From Endoryza sp044226045 (GTDB lineage: Bacteria > Bacteroidota > Bacteroidia > Chitinophagales > Chitinophagaceae): a stretch of 64,000 nt of DNA. The stretch is taken from positions 92,124 through 156,123 of the forward strand of contig JBGAHR010000003.1 in assembly GCA_044226045.1 (NCBI GenBank). The letters run 5' to 3'. Positions 25,020 through 33,231 of this stretch are shown one piece after another. Position 1 is the stretch's first letter. Every line of letters starts with the position of its first letter. Below the pieces are notes generated by a model. The model saw only the letters and a program-made list of their open reading frames with translations. It had not been told where the DNA came from and did not search any database. A program made the translations under genes and the position numbers.

Positions 25020-26951
25020 TCAAAGACTCACTGCCACCCCTCCATTCACCATAAACGGAATGGAGTTATAGCCCCGGATATCGAAGAACTTTTTGTTGGT
25101 GATGTTTTGGAAATCGCTGAAGAGTTTGATCTTTTCGTTCCATTTGTATTCGATATAGGCTCCGAGGATAAAATAAGCGCCGAGCTTTTCGTCTGGTTCC
25201 ATGTATCCGCCAAAATCGTATCGCTTACTCACGTACTTGCCATTAACCGAAATATACAGCGAAGGAATGACCTGGTAAGAAAGCGTGGTATTGATGGTAT
25301 GCTGTGGTCTTTTCAATAAATAACGATAAGTGGTGTCTTTGAAACTTATCCTGCTTTGTGATTCCTCTGAAGGATGCAGGTATGTATAATTAGCAATGAT
25401 ATTGACTGATTTCACCGGCTTATAGGAAAGCTCCACTTCAACCCCTTTTACCACTTGTTTATTGAAGTTGAAATACTGGAAGATGACATTGTTGAAATCG
25501 AGCCCGTTCCTGATATCGCGTTGCAGGAATACCACTCGCGATTGAACCTGCTGATGTTGCTGCTGGATGCCGAATTCATAATTGGTACTGTACTCCGGTT
25601 TGAGATCGGGATTGCCATAATCGGAATACAGTTGATAGAGACTGGGCGCTTTAAATGCAGTGGCCACACTTCCGAATATCCGTACATGTGGTAACAGGCG
25701 ATAGGACGGATTAAAAGTAAAAGTGGTGTTGTTTCCATAACGACTGTGGACATTCAGTCTTCCCCCCACTTCGATATTTAGTTTTTCCCGGAGTCCATTA
25801 TAGATCACGGAAAAATAAGCGGATGCCTGGCTGTGAACCGTATCTCTGAATCCGCTGGTAAAAGGTCCAAAACTGCTGATGGATAAAAACTGGCTGTTCA
25901 TGCTGCTGTACCGGAAATCGGCACCCTGCAACAGCGTGAAGCCATGATCGAGTTTGATATTCGAATAGAGTTCGAGGTACTGCGTCTTCCCGTAATAATC
26001 ATCCGTTGAAAATTTGGTGAAGCCTGGCACATCGGTACTGTCGTTCCTGTAATTACGATAGATATCACTGTATTGATAAATACCATTCAGGATGACATTG
26101 TTTTTCTGGTAATGAAAGGAGGCTCCGGTCATGAGGTTTTTGTTCCTGATAGCGAAGTCCTTCTCATCCGTAAATACGGAAGCATCGATATCATTCCGGT
26201 AACGGGTGTAATGGAAGAACCCACGGATTGACAAATAAGGACTGGCATTGTATTGCAGCGAAGCGGCGCTTACATTGCTCGTATATCCATCCCGATCAAA
26301 TCCGGCCTTGCCCGTGCTATCGTAAGCAGCTGAGAAGCCGTCCGTATTCAGGTGGGCATAGCGCGCGTTGTAAATCCACTTTCCCATCCGTCCATACACC
26401 TGCGCGTTGGCGCGAAAGGTGTTGAAGCTGCCATAGCCGATGGTTGATTTCAGGTTGACCGGTTTCTTCACTTCTTTATCGATTGTGATGATGTTGATCA
26501 CACCGGCTACCGCGTCACTTCCGTACAAAGTGGATTGAGCGCCTTTGCAGATTTCAATCCGCTCTACATCATGCAGTGAAATCAGGTTGAGGTCGAATTC
26601 AGTGTTGATGAACGAAGGATCGTATACCGGAACGCCATCGATCAGGATTAATGTTCTGCCCGTGGAAGCACCGCGCATGTAAATAGTTTGATTCGATCCC
26701 GTCGTGTTCAGGGATCCATTGATGGTGAGACCGGCCTGCTCATTTAATACCTGGCCGAGTGTTTTGCCCTGCGAGCGTTCCAGCACCGATTTGCCGATAA
26801 CGGTAATTACCTTGCCCGTGGTACTTTGTTTTTGCGGCGCTTTGTTGGCCGTTACGATTACGTCGTCCAATTGTGTGAGGCGGGCGCTGTCTTGCGCGTG
26901 TAGGTTGCTGCTGATGGTTATCGCAGCCACCCAGAAGAAAATCTTTTTCAT
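25020..26951 (-). CDS. btuB: TonB-dependent vitamin B12 receptor (BtuB-like)
   Basis: 643 aa with a signal peptide (residues 1-19, NLHAQ). The plug domain shows the TonB box region (LDDVIVTANKAPQKQ), GRTLILIDGVPVYDP and YGSDAVAGVINIIT; the barrel runs from about residue 160 and ends in VSL-type strand. Length and plug motifs fit BtuB, which carries cobalamins through the outer membrane. The cobalamin riboswitch in its leader (27075-27270) is the strongest evidence for the substrate, since such receptors are down-regulated when B12 is plentiful. No btuCDF genes lie beside it in this window. Confidence 0.9.
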   Translation of the reverse strand: MKKIFFWVAAITISSNLHAQDSARLTQLDDVIVTANKAPQKQSTTGKVITVIGKSVLERSQGKTLGQVLNEQAGLTINGSLNTTGSNQTIYMRGASTGRTLILIDGVPVYDPSFINTEFDLNLISLHDVERIEICKGAQSTLYGSDAVAGVINIITIDKEVKKPVNLKSTIGYGSFNTFRANAQVYGRMGKWIYNARYAHLNTDGFSAAYDSTGKAGFDRDGYTSNVSAASLQYNASPYLSIRGFFHYTRYRNDIDASVFTDEKDFAIRNKNLMTGASFHYQKNNVILNGIYQYSDIYRNYRNDSTDVPGFTKFSTDDYYGKTQYLELYSNIKLDHGFTLLQGADFRYSSMNSQFLSISSFGPFTSGFRDTVHSQASAYFSVIYNGLREKLNIEVGGRLNVHSRYGNNTTFTFNPSYRLLPHVRIFGSVATAFKAPSLYQLYSDYGNPDLKPEYSTNYEFGIQQQHQQVQSRVVFLQRDIRNGLDFNNVIFQYFNFNKQVVKGVEVELSYKPVKSVNIIANYTYLHPSEESQSRISFKDTTYRYLLKRPQHTINTTLSYQVIPSLYISVNGKYVSKRYDFGGYMEPDEKLGAYFILGAYIEYKWNEKIKLFSDFQNITNKKFFDIRGYNSIPFMVNGGVAVSL

Positions 26952-27074
26952 TTGCCAAGATTTTTAAGGTGACTGCTTCCGAGGAATTTGGGTTGAATAA
27001 ATCAACCCGGAAATATAAATGTCTTACAGACTTTTACATTTCATGCCTTTCACCCGAAAGCTGAATATGTTACG

Positions 27075-27270
27075 GATCCTGGCAGGTCTTCTGGCTCGGT
27101 ATGGCTGCACCTTCCCGTCTTTTCGACAGTGGTGATGAAGCAGCACGGGTGGACGAATTTTCCGGATTAATCGATCCAACCCGACCTTACAGCTACGGGG
27201 ATAGCGCCGGACTTACACCGGACTTCCCTTTTAATCCCGATCATAGAAACCGGGAACCAAAATCCTGGCA
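27075..27270 (-). promoter_or_regulatory. Cobalamin (B12) riboswitch upstream of the btuB-like gene
   Basis: Minus strand: the 3' B12 box CGAGCCAGAAGACCTGCCAG (plus-strand 27079-27098), the core GGGAAGTCCGGTGTAAGTCC, GGCGCTATCCCCGTAGCTGT, and the 5' stem segment TTTTGGTTCCCGG. It lies ~125 bases upstream of the receptor start, and is the second riboswitch of this class within 2.7 kb. Confidence 0.93.
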
Positions 27271-27289
27271 AAAGTAAGGGATTGGGGCG

Positions 27290-27765
27290 TTTATCGTTTA
27301 TCGTTTCAGGTTTATCGTTTCAGGTTGGTTTGCAGTTTGCAGTTTGCGGTTTGCGGTTCCTCAGGCGAGTCTTATCCGCCGCAGGCGGAGGACTCGCGAA
27401 GTTTTTCGTTTCAAGTTTTTCGTTTCAGGTTGGTTTGCAGTTGTAGTTTCTGTTTCCGTTTCTCATTCCGTTTCTCTTTCTGTTTCCCTTTCTATTTCCG
27501 CTCCCGCTTTCGCTCCCACTCCGTACTTCCTCAGGCGAGTCTTATCCGCCGCAGGCGGAGGACTCGCCCGAGCGAGCTTGCATTTACTCCGGTAAACCAC
27601 CACATCTCACTCCCTTTCCGTTTCCCTTTCCCTTTCCGTTTCCGTTTCCGTTTCTCTTTCCCTTTCTGTTTCCCTTTCCCTTTCTGTTTCTCTTTCTCTT
27701 TCCGTTTCTGTTTCCGTTTCTCTTTCTCTTTCTCTTTCTCTTTCCGCAACCTTCCCGACAATTAT
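27290..27765. repeat. Composite repeat block: heptamers, two identical palindromes, polypyrimidine tract
   Basis: Three repeat types are mixed. First, CGTTTATC/GGTTTGCAGTTTGC heptamer-like runs at 27290-27360 and 27400-27435. Second, two identical hairpins CGAGTCTTATCCGCC-GCA-GGCGGAGGACTCG at 27366-27397 and 27536-27567, 170 bases apart. Third, long pyrimidine tracts at 27446-27520 and 27607-27745 made of TTTCCS/TTTCTC hexamers. No real coding frame runs through it, though low-complexity open frames exist on both strands. It sits between the btuB riboswitch and a truncated gene. Confidence 0.8.
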
Positions 27766-28000
27766 TACGTATTATTATTCAGAAGCAATGGACTGTTTGC
27801 CACAGTGTTCAACCATAGCGGCATAGCGGGTTTTTTACCTGGATGCCACTTATCCGGCATGGGTATTTAATAAGGCATTCAAAGTGGTAAAAAGCAATAC
27901 GGTACAGGGATTTGTAGTTAATATAGGTGCCAATAATGCCAGGAATGCCGTCCGGTTTGACGCCAGTGGAAATTTCGTTGCAGCCCGTACGATTTGGTAA
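27745..28000 (+). pseudogene. Truncated, frameshifted PepSY-like (DUF2874-type) periplasmic protein
   Basis: A protein end is spread over two frames: LPDNYYVLLFRSNGLFATVF then NHSGIAGF in one frame, and YLDATYPAWVFNKAFKVVKS continuing NTVQGFVVNIG to ...FDASGNFVAARTIW and TAA in another. The switch is at a run of six Ts (27831-27836); five would restore a single frame. The second part matches the PepSY-like repeat pattern (xYPxxxxxKAF, FDxxGNF). The 5' part, with any signal peptide, has been replaced by the polypyrimidine tract, so this is a gene remnant beside repeats. Confidence 0.6.
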
Positions 28001-28019
28001 ATAAAAAATGGATTGAAAT

Positions 28020-28376
28020 ATGCGTTCAACAATGTTATTGACAGTACTCGCTCTTTCTGTGATCACACTGCTGTTGTCCTGTTCCAAAAGCGGATCGGGC
28101 GGTGGTAGTTTTACACCGGATTGCTCCACTTCCAAATCTTTTGCAACAGATGTTATGCCGGTGATTCAAAGTACATGCGCCATCAACTCTTCCTGTCATG
28201 CCAGCGGAAGTATCGAAGGAGTAGGGGCACTGACAAATTACAACCAGGTATTTACTTCCCGGTTTTCTATACGCGATGCCGTAATCACAGGAAGAATGCC
28301 CAAGACCGGATCAATCAGTAATGCGCAAAAGAACGCCATTATATGCTGGATAGATGCAGGCGCGGCGAATAATTAA
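28020..28376 (+). CDS. Cytochrome c-like lipoprotein (118 aa)
   Basis: Signal peptide with lipobox (ITLLLSCSKSG; Cys21), so membrane-anchored. The body has FATDVMPVIQSTCAINSSCH, with two cysteines followed by His, then GRMPKTGSISNAQKNAIICW and DAGAANN. The MP-K-G methionine segment and the final CWIDAGA are shared with Bacteroidota cytochrome-c-like proteins in which the Met is the distal heme ligand. The heme motif is unusual, C-x5-CH rather than C-x2-CH, so heme attachment is uncertain. It is convergent with a TonB receptor gene and followed by a terminator. Confidence 0.75.
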   Translation: MRSTMLLTVLALSVITLLLSCSKSGSGGGSFTPDCSTSKSFATDVMPVIQSTCAINSSCHASGSIEGVGALTNYNQVFTSRFSIRDAVITGRMPKTGSISNAQKNAIICWIDAGAANN

Positions 28377-28400
28377 AAATAACGTTCACAAATGAAAGAC

Positions 28401-28431
28401 GGGGCAGGTTTAAAACACTTGCCCCTTTCTT
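28401..28431 (+). terminator. Terminator after the cytochrome-like gene
   Basis: Stem GGGGCAGGT/ACTTGCCCC (one G-T pair), loop of 7, followed by TTTCTT. It stands between convergent genes. Confidence 0.75.
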
Positions 28432-28449
28432 GTTGGATTATTCGTTGGA

Positions 28450-30507
28450 TTATTTGATCGACACACTCATTCCGGCATACCAGTTTCTTCCGGGTGCTAC
28501 ATTGAAATACCTTCCACCAGCCGCATTAATATCGTTACCCAGGCTGTAAACCTGGTCGAGAAGATTGTCGCCTCCGGCATAAAAATTCATCTTCGATTTT
28601 GATCCTACGTTGAATTTCCATCCGATCCGGGCACCCACCAGGTCGTACGGTTTTGCCTTTACTGTATTTGCGTCGTTGAGATAGATCGCAGAAGCATGGT
28701 AAAAACTACTATTCAGATAGAGCCCTTCTGCAAAAGTCAGATCAGCGAGTATCGATATGGTGTAGTCAGGAACACTTGGTAATTTCTTGCCTGAGTAATT
28801 GGTGGCATCTTTCCGAAAATCGCCGTATTTGAAACTGTTCAATGTTTGAGCGGTGTAAATGCGTATTTGATGCAGGAATAAATGTTGGAAATTTTCCAGG
28901 TAATCAATACTCAGTTCTATCCCTTTCTGTGTGGCATCCCCGGCATTGATATAATAGTCTGCATTGGCGCTGTCTTTACGTACTACGAGGGCATTTTTCA
29001 GTTTGAAATAGAACGCTGAAAGATCGGCCTGCAATCTGCCACCCCATAAAATGGTCCTTGCTCCCCACTCATAATTGATGCCATGTTCGGCTTCGAGAAA
29101 AGTACTGATGTTTCCGGTTGAGGGAAGCAATTCGGAAATAGTAGGAGGGGAGAACCCTTTTGAAATGGTTCCGGAAACAGAAAATTCATTGGTAATTCTT
29201 TTCAGTACCGTCAATCTGGGCGATATCTCGTCCTGGTAGCTGCGCTGTTGACGTAACACCGGGTAACTGTTCAGTCGCGAGAATTCGACTTTTTGTTTGT
29301 TCAGGCTGGCGCCGGCACTGAAAACCCAATGGGTGGAGGTTTCAAAATCTGCTTGCGCGAAAAAGTTATAAGAGGTGAGATGAATGTCATCGTTTGTTTG
29401 AAGGGTGTCGGGACTTCCGCCCTTGTTTTTTGAAACCTGCGTATTAAAATATCCCAGTTGCCATTCACTGCCCGCAATCAATTGCAGTTTCTGCCGGTTC
29501 CACTCTTTGTTATAGGCGAATGTAGTTCGTGCGCCAAAACCGGGTTCAATTCTTCTCTCGTAATTGCGAAAAGTTGGGTTCTTTATCTGGGCGAATGATC
29601 CGAAAAGAACGGTTGTATTTTTAAATTGATCACTGAAGCTGTAAAGATGGCTGATGCCGGCCAGGAAATTTCGTTGATCGATGGCGGCTTTGGCGCCGGC
29701 CGCACTCGGAAAAATTCCCGCCGCTGGTCTTGCCTGCTTTGGATTGGCAGTAAACTCCGCAGCAGTCAGCCCACCGGGCGTTTCATAGTATAGACTATTA
29801 TAAAGTACACTGGCCAGCAGGGTTTGTCTGGAATTACCGGCAAGCTTTGTTACAAAACTGACATTATCTTTTCTCGTAGCCGTATGATCGCGATAACCGT
29901 CGCTGGTTGAATGGGCATAGGTTAGCAGGCCCTGGCTGTTTTCATTTCCAAAACCCACAGAAGCAAAGAGATTATTCATCCCGAAACTTCCGGTTGTATA
30001 GTCGACAGAAAGCAGCGATTTGGGTTGCTTTTCGAGGGAACGAAGCAGCATTAGTCCGCCAGTTCCAGCTCCATATAAACTACCCGCCGGCCCTTTATAA
30101 ATTTCTATTGATGAGAAATTATTCAGGACAAACTGATTGAAATAGGTATTTCCTCCGGCATCGGTAACAGGAATGTCGTTCCAGTAAATCTTTATGTTTC
30201 TTACACCAAAGGGTGATCTGAGCGAACTGCCTCGAATATTCAGGCGATAACTGCCGGGAGATCTTTCCTCCATTCTCACACCGGCAATGGTGTTCAATCC
30301 GTTCACCAGGCTCGCTTTGTTGCCGCGGTCTGTTTGCTGCATCAGTAAGACGGAGGAATTAGAGGGCACATCGATTTTTCTACGATGCTGCTCGAATGCG
30401 GTTACCGTCACTTCGGTGAGGGTTTGGCTGGTATCCGTGGACAATGCCTGGGCATTGGCCAGATAGGGAACCCCCAGCAATAAGGAGTAGAGGAAAAATT
30501 GCTTCAT
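28450..30507 (-). CDS. TonB-dependent receptor
   Basis: 685 aa from MKQFFLYSLLLGVPYLANAQ (signal peptide); the open frame to 30546 would start upstream of a good promoter box, so the ATG at 30507 is chosen. The plug domain shows LTEVTVTAFEQHRRKIDVPS, GVRMEERSPGSYRLNIRGSS and YGAGTGGLMLL; the barrel ends with WYAGMSVSIK. The substrate cannot be told: no siderophore, heme or SusD genes lie adjacent. The convergent neighbour is a cytochrome-like lipoprotein. Confidence 0.9.
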   Translation of the reverse strand: MKQFFLYSLLLGVPYLANAQALSTDTSQTLTEVTVTAFEQHRRKIDVPSNSSVLLMQQTDRGNKASLVNGLNTIAGVRMEERSPGSYRLNIRGSSLRSPFGVRNIKIYWNDIPVTDAGGNTYFNQFVLNNFSSIEIYKGPAGSLYGAGTGGLMLLRSLEKQPKSLLSVDYTTGSFGMNNLFASVGFGNENSQGLLTYAHSTSDGYRDHTATRKDNVSFVTKLAGNSRQTLLASVLYNSLYYETPGGLTAAEFTANPKQARPAAGIFPSAAGAKAAIDQRNFLAGISHLYSFSDQFKNTTVLFGSFAQIKNPTFRNYERRIEPGFGARTTFAYNKEWNRQKLQLIAGSEWQLGYFNTQVSKNKGGSPDTLQTNDDIHLTSYNFFAQADFETSTHWVFSAGASLNKQKVEFSRLNSYPVLRQQRSYQDEISPRLTVLKRITNEFSVSGTISKGFSPPTISELLPSTGNISTFLEAEHGINYEWGARTILWGGRLQADLSAFYFKLKNALVVRKDSANADYYINAGDATQKGIELSIDYLENFQHLFLHQIRIYTAQTLNSFKYGDFRKDATNYSGKKLPSVPDYTISILADLTFAEGLYLNSSFYHASAIYLNDANTVKAKPYDLVGARIGWKFNVGSKSKMNFYAGGDNLLDQVYSLGNDINAAGGRYFNVAPGRNWYAGMSVSIK

Positions 30508-30531
30508 AGAAATTGAACTAGCTGTACAACG

Positions 30532-30539
30532 CAAAGGTA
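30532..30539 (-). promoter_or_regulatory. Bacteroidota -7 box (TACCTTTG) for the TonB receptor
   Basis: Minus-strand TACCTTTG, an exact TAnnTTTG match, 24 bases before the ATG at 30507. Its position supports that start. The divergent permease ATG lies at 30567. Confidence 0.55.
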
Positions 30540-30566
30540 AAGGCAAATATTCTTTATCTTCCGCTC

Positions 30567-31898
30567 ATGAAGAACAATAAGTTGAATTTATTTTCCCTGA
30601 CGATGATTGTGATCGGCCTGGTCATTGGGATGGGAATTTTCCGTACTTCTAAAGATGCGGCCGTCGCTTCCCTGCATCCGCAGATCTTTTTTGCTGCATG
30701 GATCATTGGGGGAATTGTTGCTTTCTGTGGCGCCCTGACCTATGCGGAGATCGGGTCGCGTTTTCCGGTTACCGGCGGATACTATAAGATATTCTCTTAT
30801 GCCTATCATCCTTCCATCGCATTTGCGATCAACTGCATTATCCTTATTTCCAATGCGGCCTCCTTATCCGGTGTGGCATTGATCGGCGCTGAATATATCT
30901 GCCCGATCATCATAGGTCCGGATACACCTCCGCTCATCCAGGCATTTGTAGCGATGGCAGCCATCATCCTTTTTTATGGCGTAAATCGAATGGGCCTTCG
31001 TATGAGTTCGAAAACGCAGAATTTCCTGATGATCGTTAAGATAGGGATGCTCGTGGTAATCATCGGGTCAATTTTTTTCCCCTCTATTTATAACCAGAAC
31101 CCGTTGCCTGTTCCAGACACCAGTGCATCATCTTTCGGAGCGATATTGCTTTCGTTTGGTGTGGCATTAAAAGCGACTTCCTTCACTTATGGAGGCTATC
31201 AGCAAACGATCAATTTCGGCGACGACATACAGGACCCCAAGAGAAATATCCCCCGTGGAATTTTTATCGGTATCCTGACGATAATCGTATTGTATTTGTC
31301 TGTCAGCTACGCTTACTTCAAAGTAATAGGATTTATGGAGTTGAAAGAAACCTCCGGTATAGCCTCTATTGTAGCAGAGAAATTATTCGGTCCAACCGGT
31401 CGTTATGTATCATCCATTCTTCTTTTTGTAGCGGTACTGGCATACGTAAACGTATTGCTGTTGAGCAATCCCCGCGTGATGTTCGCCATGTCTGAAGATG
31501 GCATCTTGCCGGAGGCTTTTCGTAAGAAAGACCAGAAGAAAGATGTGCTCACTTTCAGCTTGACCGTATTTGCCGCGATCTGCATCATTGTATTGTTTTT
31601 TGCCAAGCAATTCGACCAGATATTAAGTTTTACCATCTTCCTCGATTCTATTGGGATGGCAACTTCTGCCGCGACCATTTTTGTATTAAGAAAAAGAACG
31701 CGACACCTGAACGGCACTGGCATATATACCATGAAACTGTACCCGATACTGCCAGCCATTTTTGTACTGGCCTACCTGTTTGTCGGAACGGTGATCGCCA
31801 TCACCTACCCGGCTTATGCCCTGATCGGTACAGCCGTTTTCCTGGCATTCCTGCTGATTTATTTTGCGACCAAACAATACAGAAAACAAAAAGTCTAA
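30567..31898 (+). CDS. APC-family amino acid permease
   Basis: 443 aa with about 12 hydrophobic segments. The first carries the substrate-binding motif GLVIGMGIF (glycine-rich unwound helix of APC transporters); the motif GGIVAFCGALTYAEIGSRFP follows in helix 2. A later FGDDIQDPKRNIPRGI loop is typical of this superfamily. It exchanges or takes up amino acids through the inner membrane. The Cys/Met-metabolism PLP enzyme gene follows by a single base, so the pair is an operon and the substrate may be a sulfur or related amino acid. Confidence 0.92.
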   Translation: MKNNKLNLFSLTMIVIGLVIGMGIFRTSKDAAVASLHPQIFFAAWIIGGIVAFCGALTYAEIGSRFPVTGGYYKIFSYAYHPSIAFAINCIILISNAASLSGVALIGAEYICPIIIGPDTPPLIQAFVAMAAIILFYGVNRMGLRMSSKTQNFLMIVKIGMLVVIIGSIFFPSIYNQNPLPVPDTSASSFGAILLSFGVALKATSFTYGGYQQTINFGDDIQDPKRNIPRGIFIGILTIIVLYLSVSYAYFKVIGFMELKETSGIASIVAEKLFGPTGRYVSSILLFVAVLAYVNVLLLSNPRVMFAMSEDGILPEAFRKKDQKKDVLTFSLTVFAAICIIVLFFAKQFDQILSFTIFLDSIGMATSAATIFVLRKRTRHLNGTGIYTMKLYPILPAIFVLAYLFVGTVIAITYPAYALIGTAVFLAFLLIYFATKQYRKQKV

Positions 31899-31899
31899 G

Positions 31900-33063
31900 A
31901 TGGATCTTTCCTATATTCTGAATGAATTGGGCGAGGAGCGTGAGAATTATTTCAATGCCATCGCCCCACCTATCATTCAAACAAGCAATTTCGCCTTTAA
32001 AACGGTAGTGGATCTTCGAAAGGCTTTTGAAGATGAGATGGCAGGCTACCTGTATAGCAGAGGAATTAACCCTACGGTCGATATTCTGCGAAAAAAGCTG
32101 GCGGCCCTGGATGGGGCTGAAGATTGCCTGGTATTTAATAGCGGCGCGGCGGCGATTTTCGCAGGAGTACTGCCGTTCGTAAAAGCCGGTGATCATATTG
32201 TGTCGGTGGCAAAGCCCTATACCTGGGCCCAGCGAATGTTTGATGTCATCCTGCCCCGCTTCGGCGTAACTACCACTTATGTGGATGGCCGGGACATTGA
32301 AAACTGGAAAAATGCCACTAAATCCAATACCAGCTTCTATTACCTCGAAAGTCCCAACAGCTGGGATTTTGTATTGCAGGACCTCGAGGCCGTGGCGCAA
32401 TTCGCCCGTTCAAGGGGCATCATCACCATGATCGATAACAGTTATTGTTCCCCGCTTTACCAGAAGCCGATTGAAATGGGCATCGACCTGGCGATGCAAA
32501 CTGCCACCAAATACATCAGCGGACATAGCGATACGCTCGGAGGTGTACTTACCGGAACCCACGCTCATATGAAACGGATATTCGATAGCGAATACCTGAA
32601 TATCGGCAGTGGTATCCAGCCCTTCAATGCCTGGTTATTGATCAGGGGGCTTCGCACTCTGCCGGCCCGCTTTCAGCGAATCACTGCTTCTACGCAAAAA
32701 GTACTCGATTTTCTAAAGAGTCATTCGTCCATAGAAGAAGTAATATTTCCCCTTGATCCTTCATTCCCTCAATATGAGCTCGCCAGAAAGCAAATGAAAG
32801 GCGCCTGCGGCTTACTAACAGTTGTTGTCAGGGCAAAAAAGATGGAACAGATTGTAACCTTCTGCGAAAGTTTGCGACATATCCTGATGGCTGTCAGCTG
32901 GGGAGGACATGAAAGCCTGGCGATCCCGAAATGTGCATCCCTGACCCCCGACCAGTTCGATGCCGGGAATAGGGAGCACCGGATGATCAGACTGTATGTT
33001 GGCCTGGAAGACCCCGATTACCTGATCGCCGACCTCGATCAGGCACTGGCAAAAATGGGATAA
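31900..33063 (+). CDS. Cys/Met metabolism PLP-dependent enzyme (cystathionine lyase/synthase family)
   Basis: 387 aa from MDLSYILNELGEERENYFNA. Fold-type I signature: YSRGINPTVDILRKKLAALD (substrate loop), FNSGAAAIFAGVLPFVKAGD, the PLP-binding Asp in MIDNSYCSPLYQKP and the Schiff-base Lys in TATKYISGHSDTLGG. The family includes cystathionine gamma-synthase, beta- and gamma-lyase and methionine gamma-lyase; the C-terminal SWGGHESLAIP motif is present. I cannot choose one reaction. It starts 1 base after the permease stop, so uptake and breakdown of the same amino acid is likely. Confidence 0.93.
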   Translation: MDLSYILNELGEERENYFNAIAPPIIQTSNFAFKTVVDLRKAFEDEMAGYLYSRGINPTVDILRKKLAALDGAEDCLVFNSGAAAIFAGVLPFVKAGDHIVSVAKPYTWAQRMFDVILPRFGVTTTYVDGRDIENWKNATKSNTSFYYLESPNSWDFVLQDLEAVAQFARSRGIITMIDNSYCSPLYQKPIEMGIDLAMQTATKYISGHSDTLGGVLTGTHAHMKRIFDSEYLNIGSGIQPFNAWLLIRGLRTLPARFQRITASTQKVLDFLKSHSSIEEVIFPLDPSFPQYELARKQMKGACGLLTVVVRAKKMEQIVTFCESLRHILMAVSWGGHESLAIPKCASLTPDQFDAGNREHRMIRLYVGLEDPDYLIADLDQALAKMG

Positions 33064-33231
33064 GGAAGTCGTCAACTGATGCCGCATTTCACCCATAAAA
33101 GGGCAGGCACAACTTTCTATTGAAAGATTAACAGGAAAAAGGAACCGAATTGATTATTTTGCCGATGACAATTTTGTGACCGTCTATCAAAAATCAGCTC
33201 CGCGCCTTTTCATTACAATTACATTTGTTAT

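Noticed and set aside
27531..27761. Lys/Glu/Gly-rich open frame on the minus strand
   Set aside because: It is only the translation of the polypyrimidine tract and the palindromes; no ribosome site or homologue-like features.
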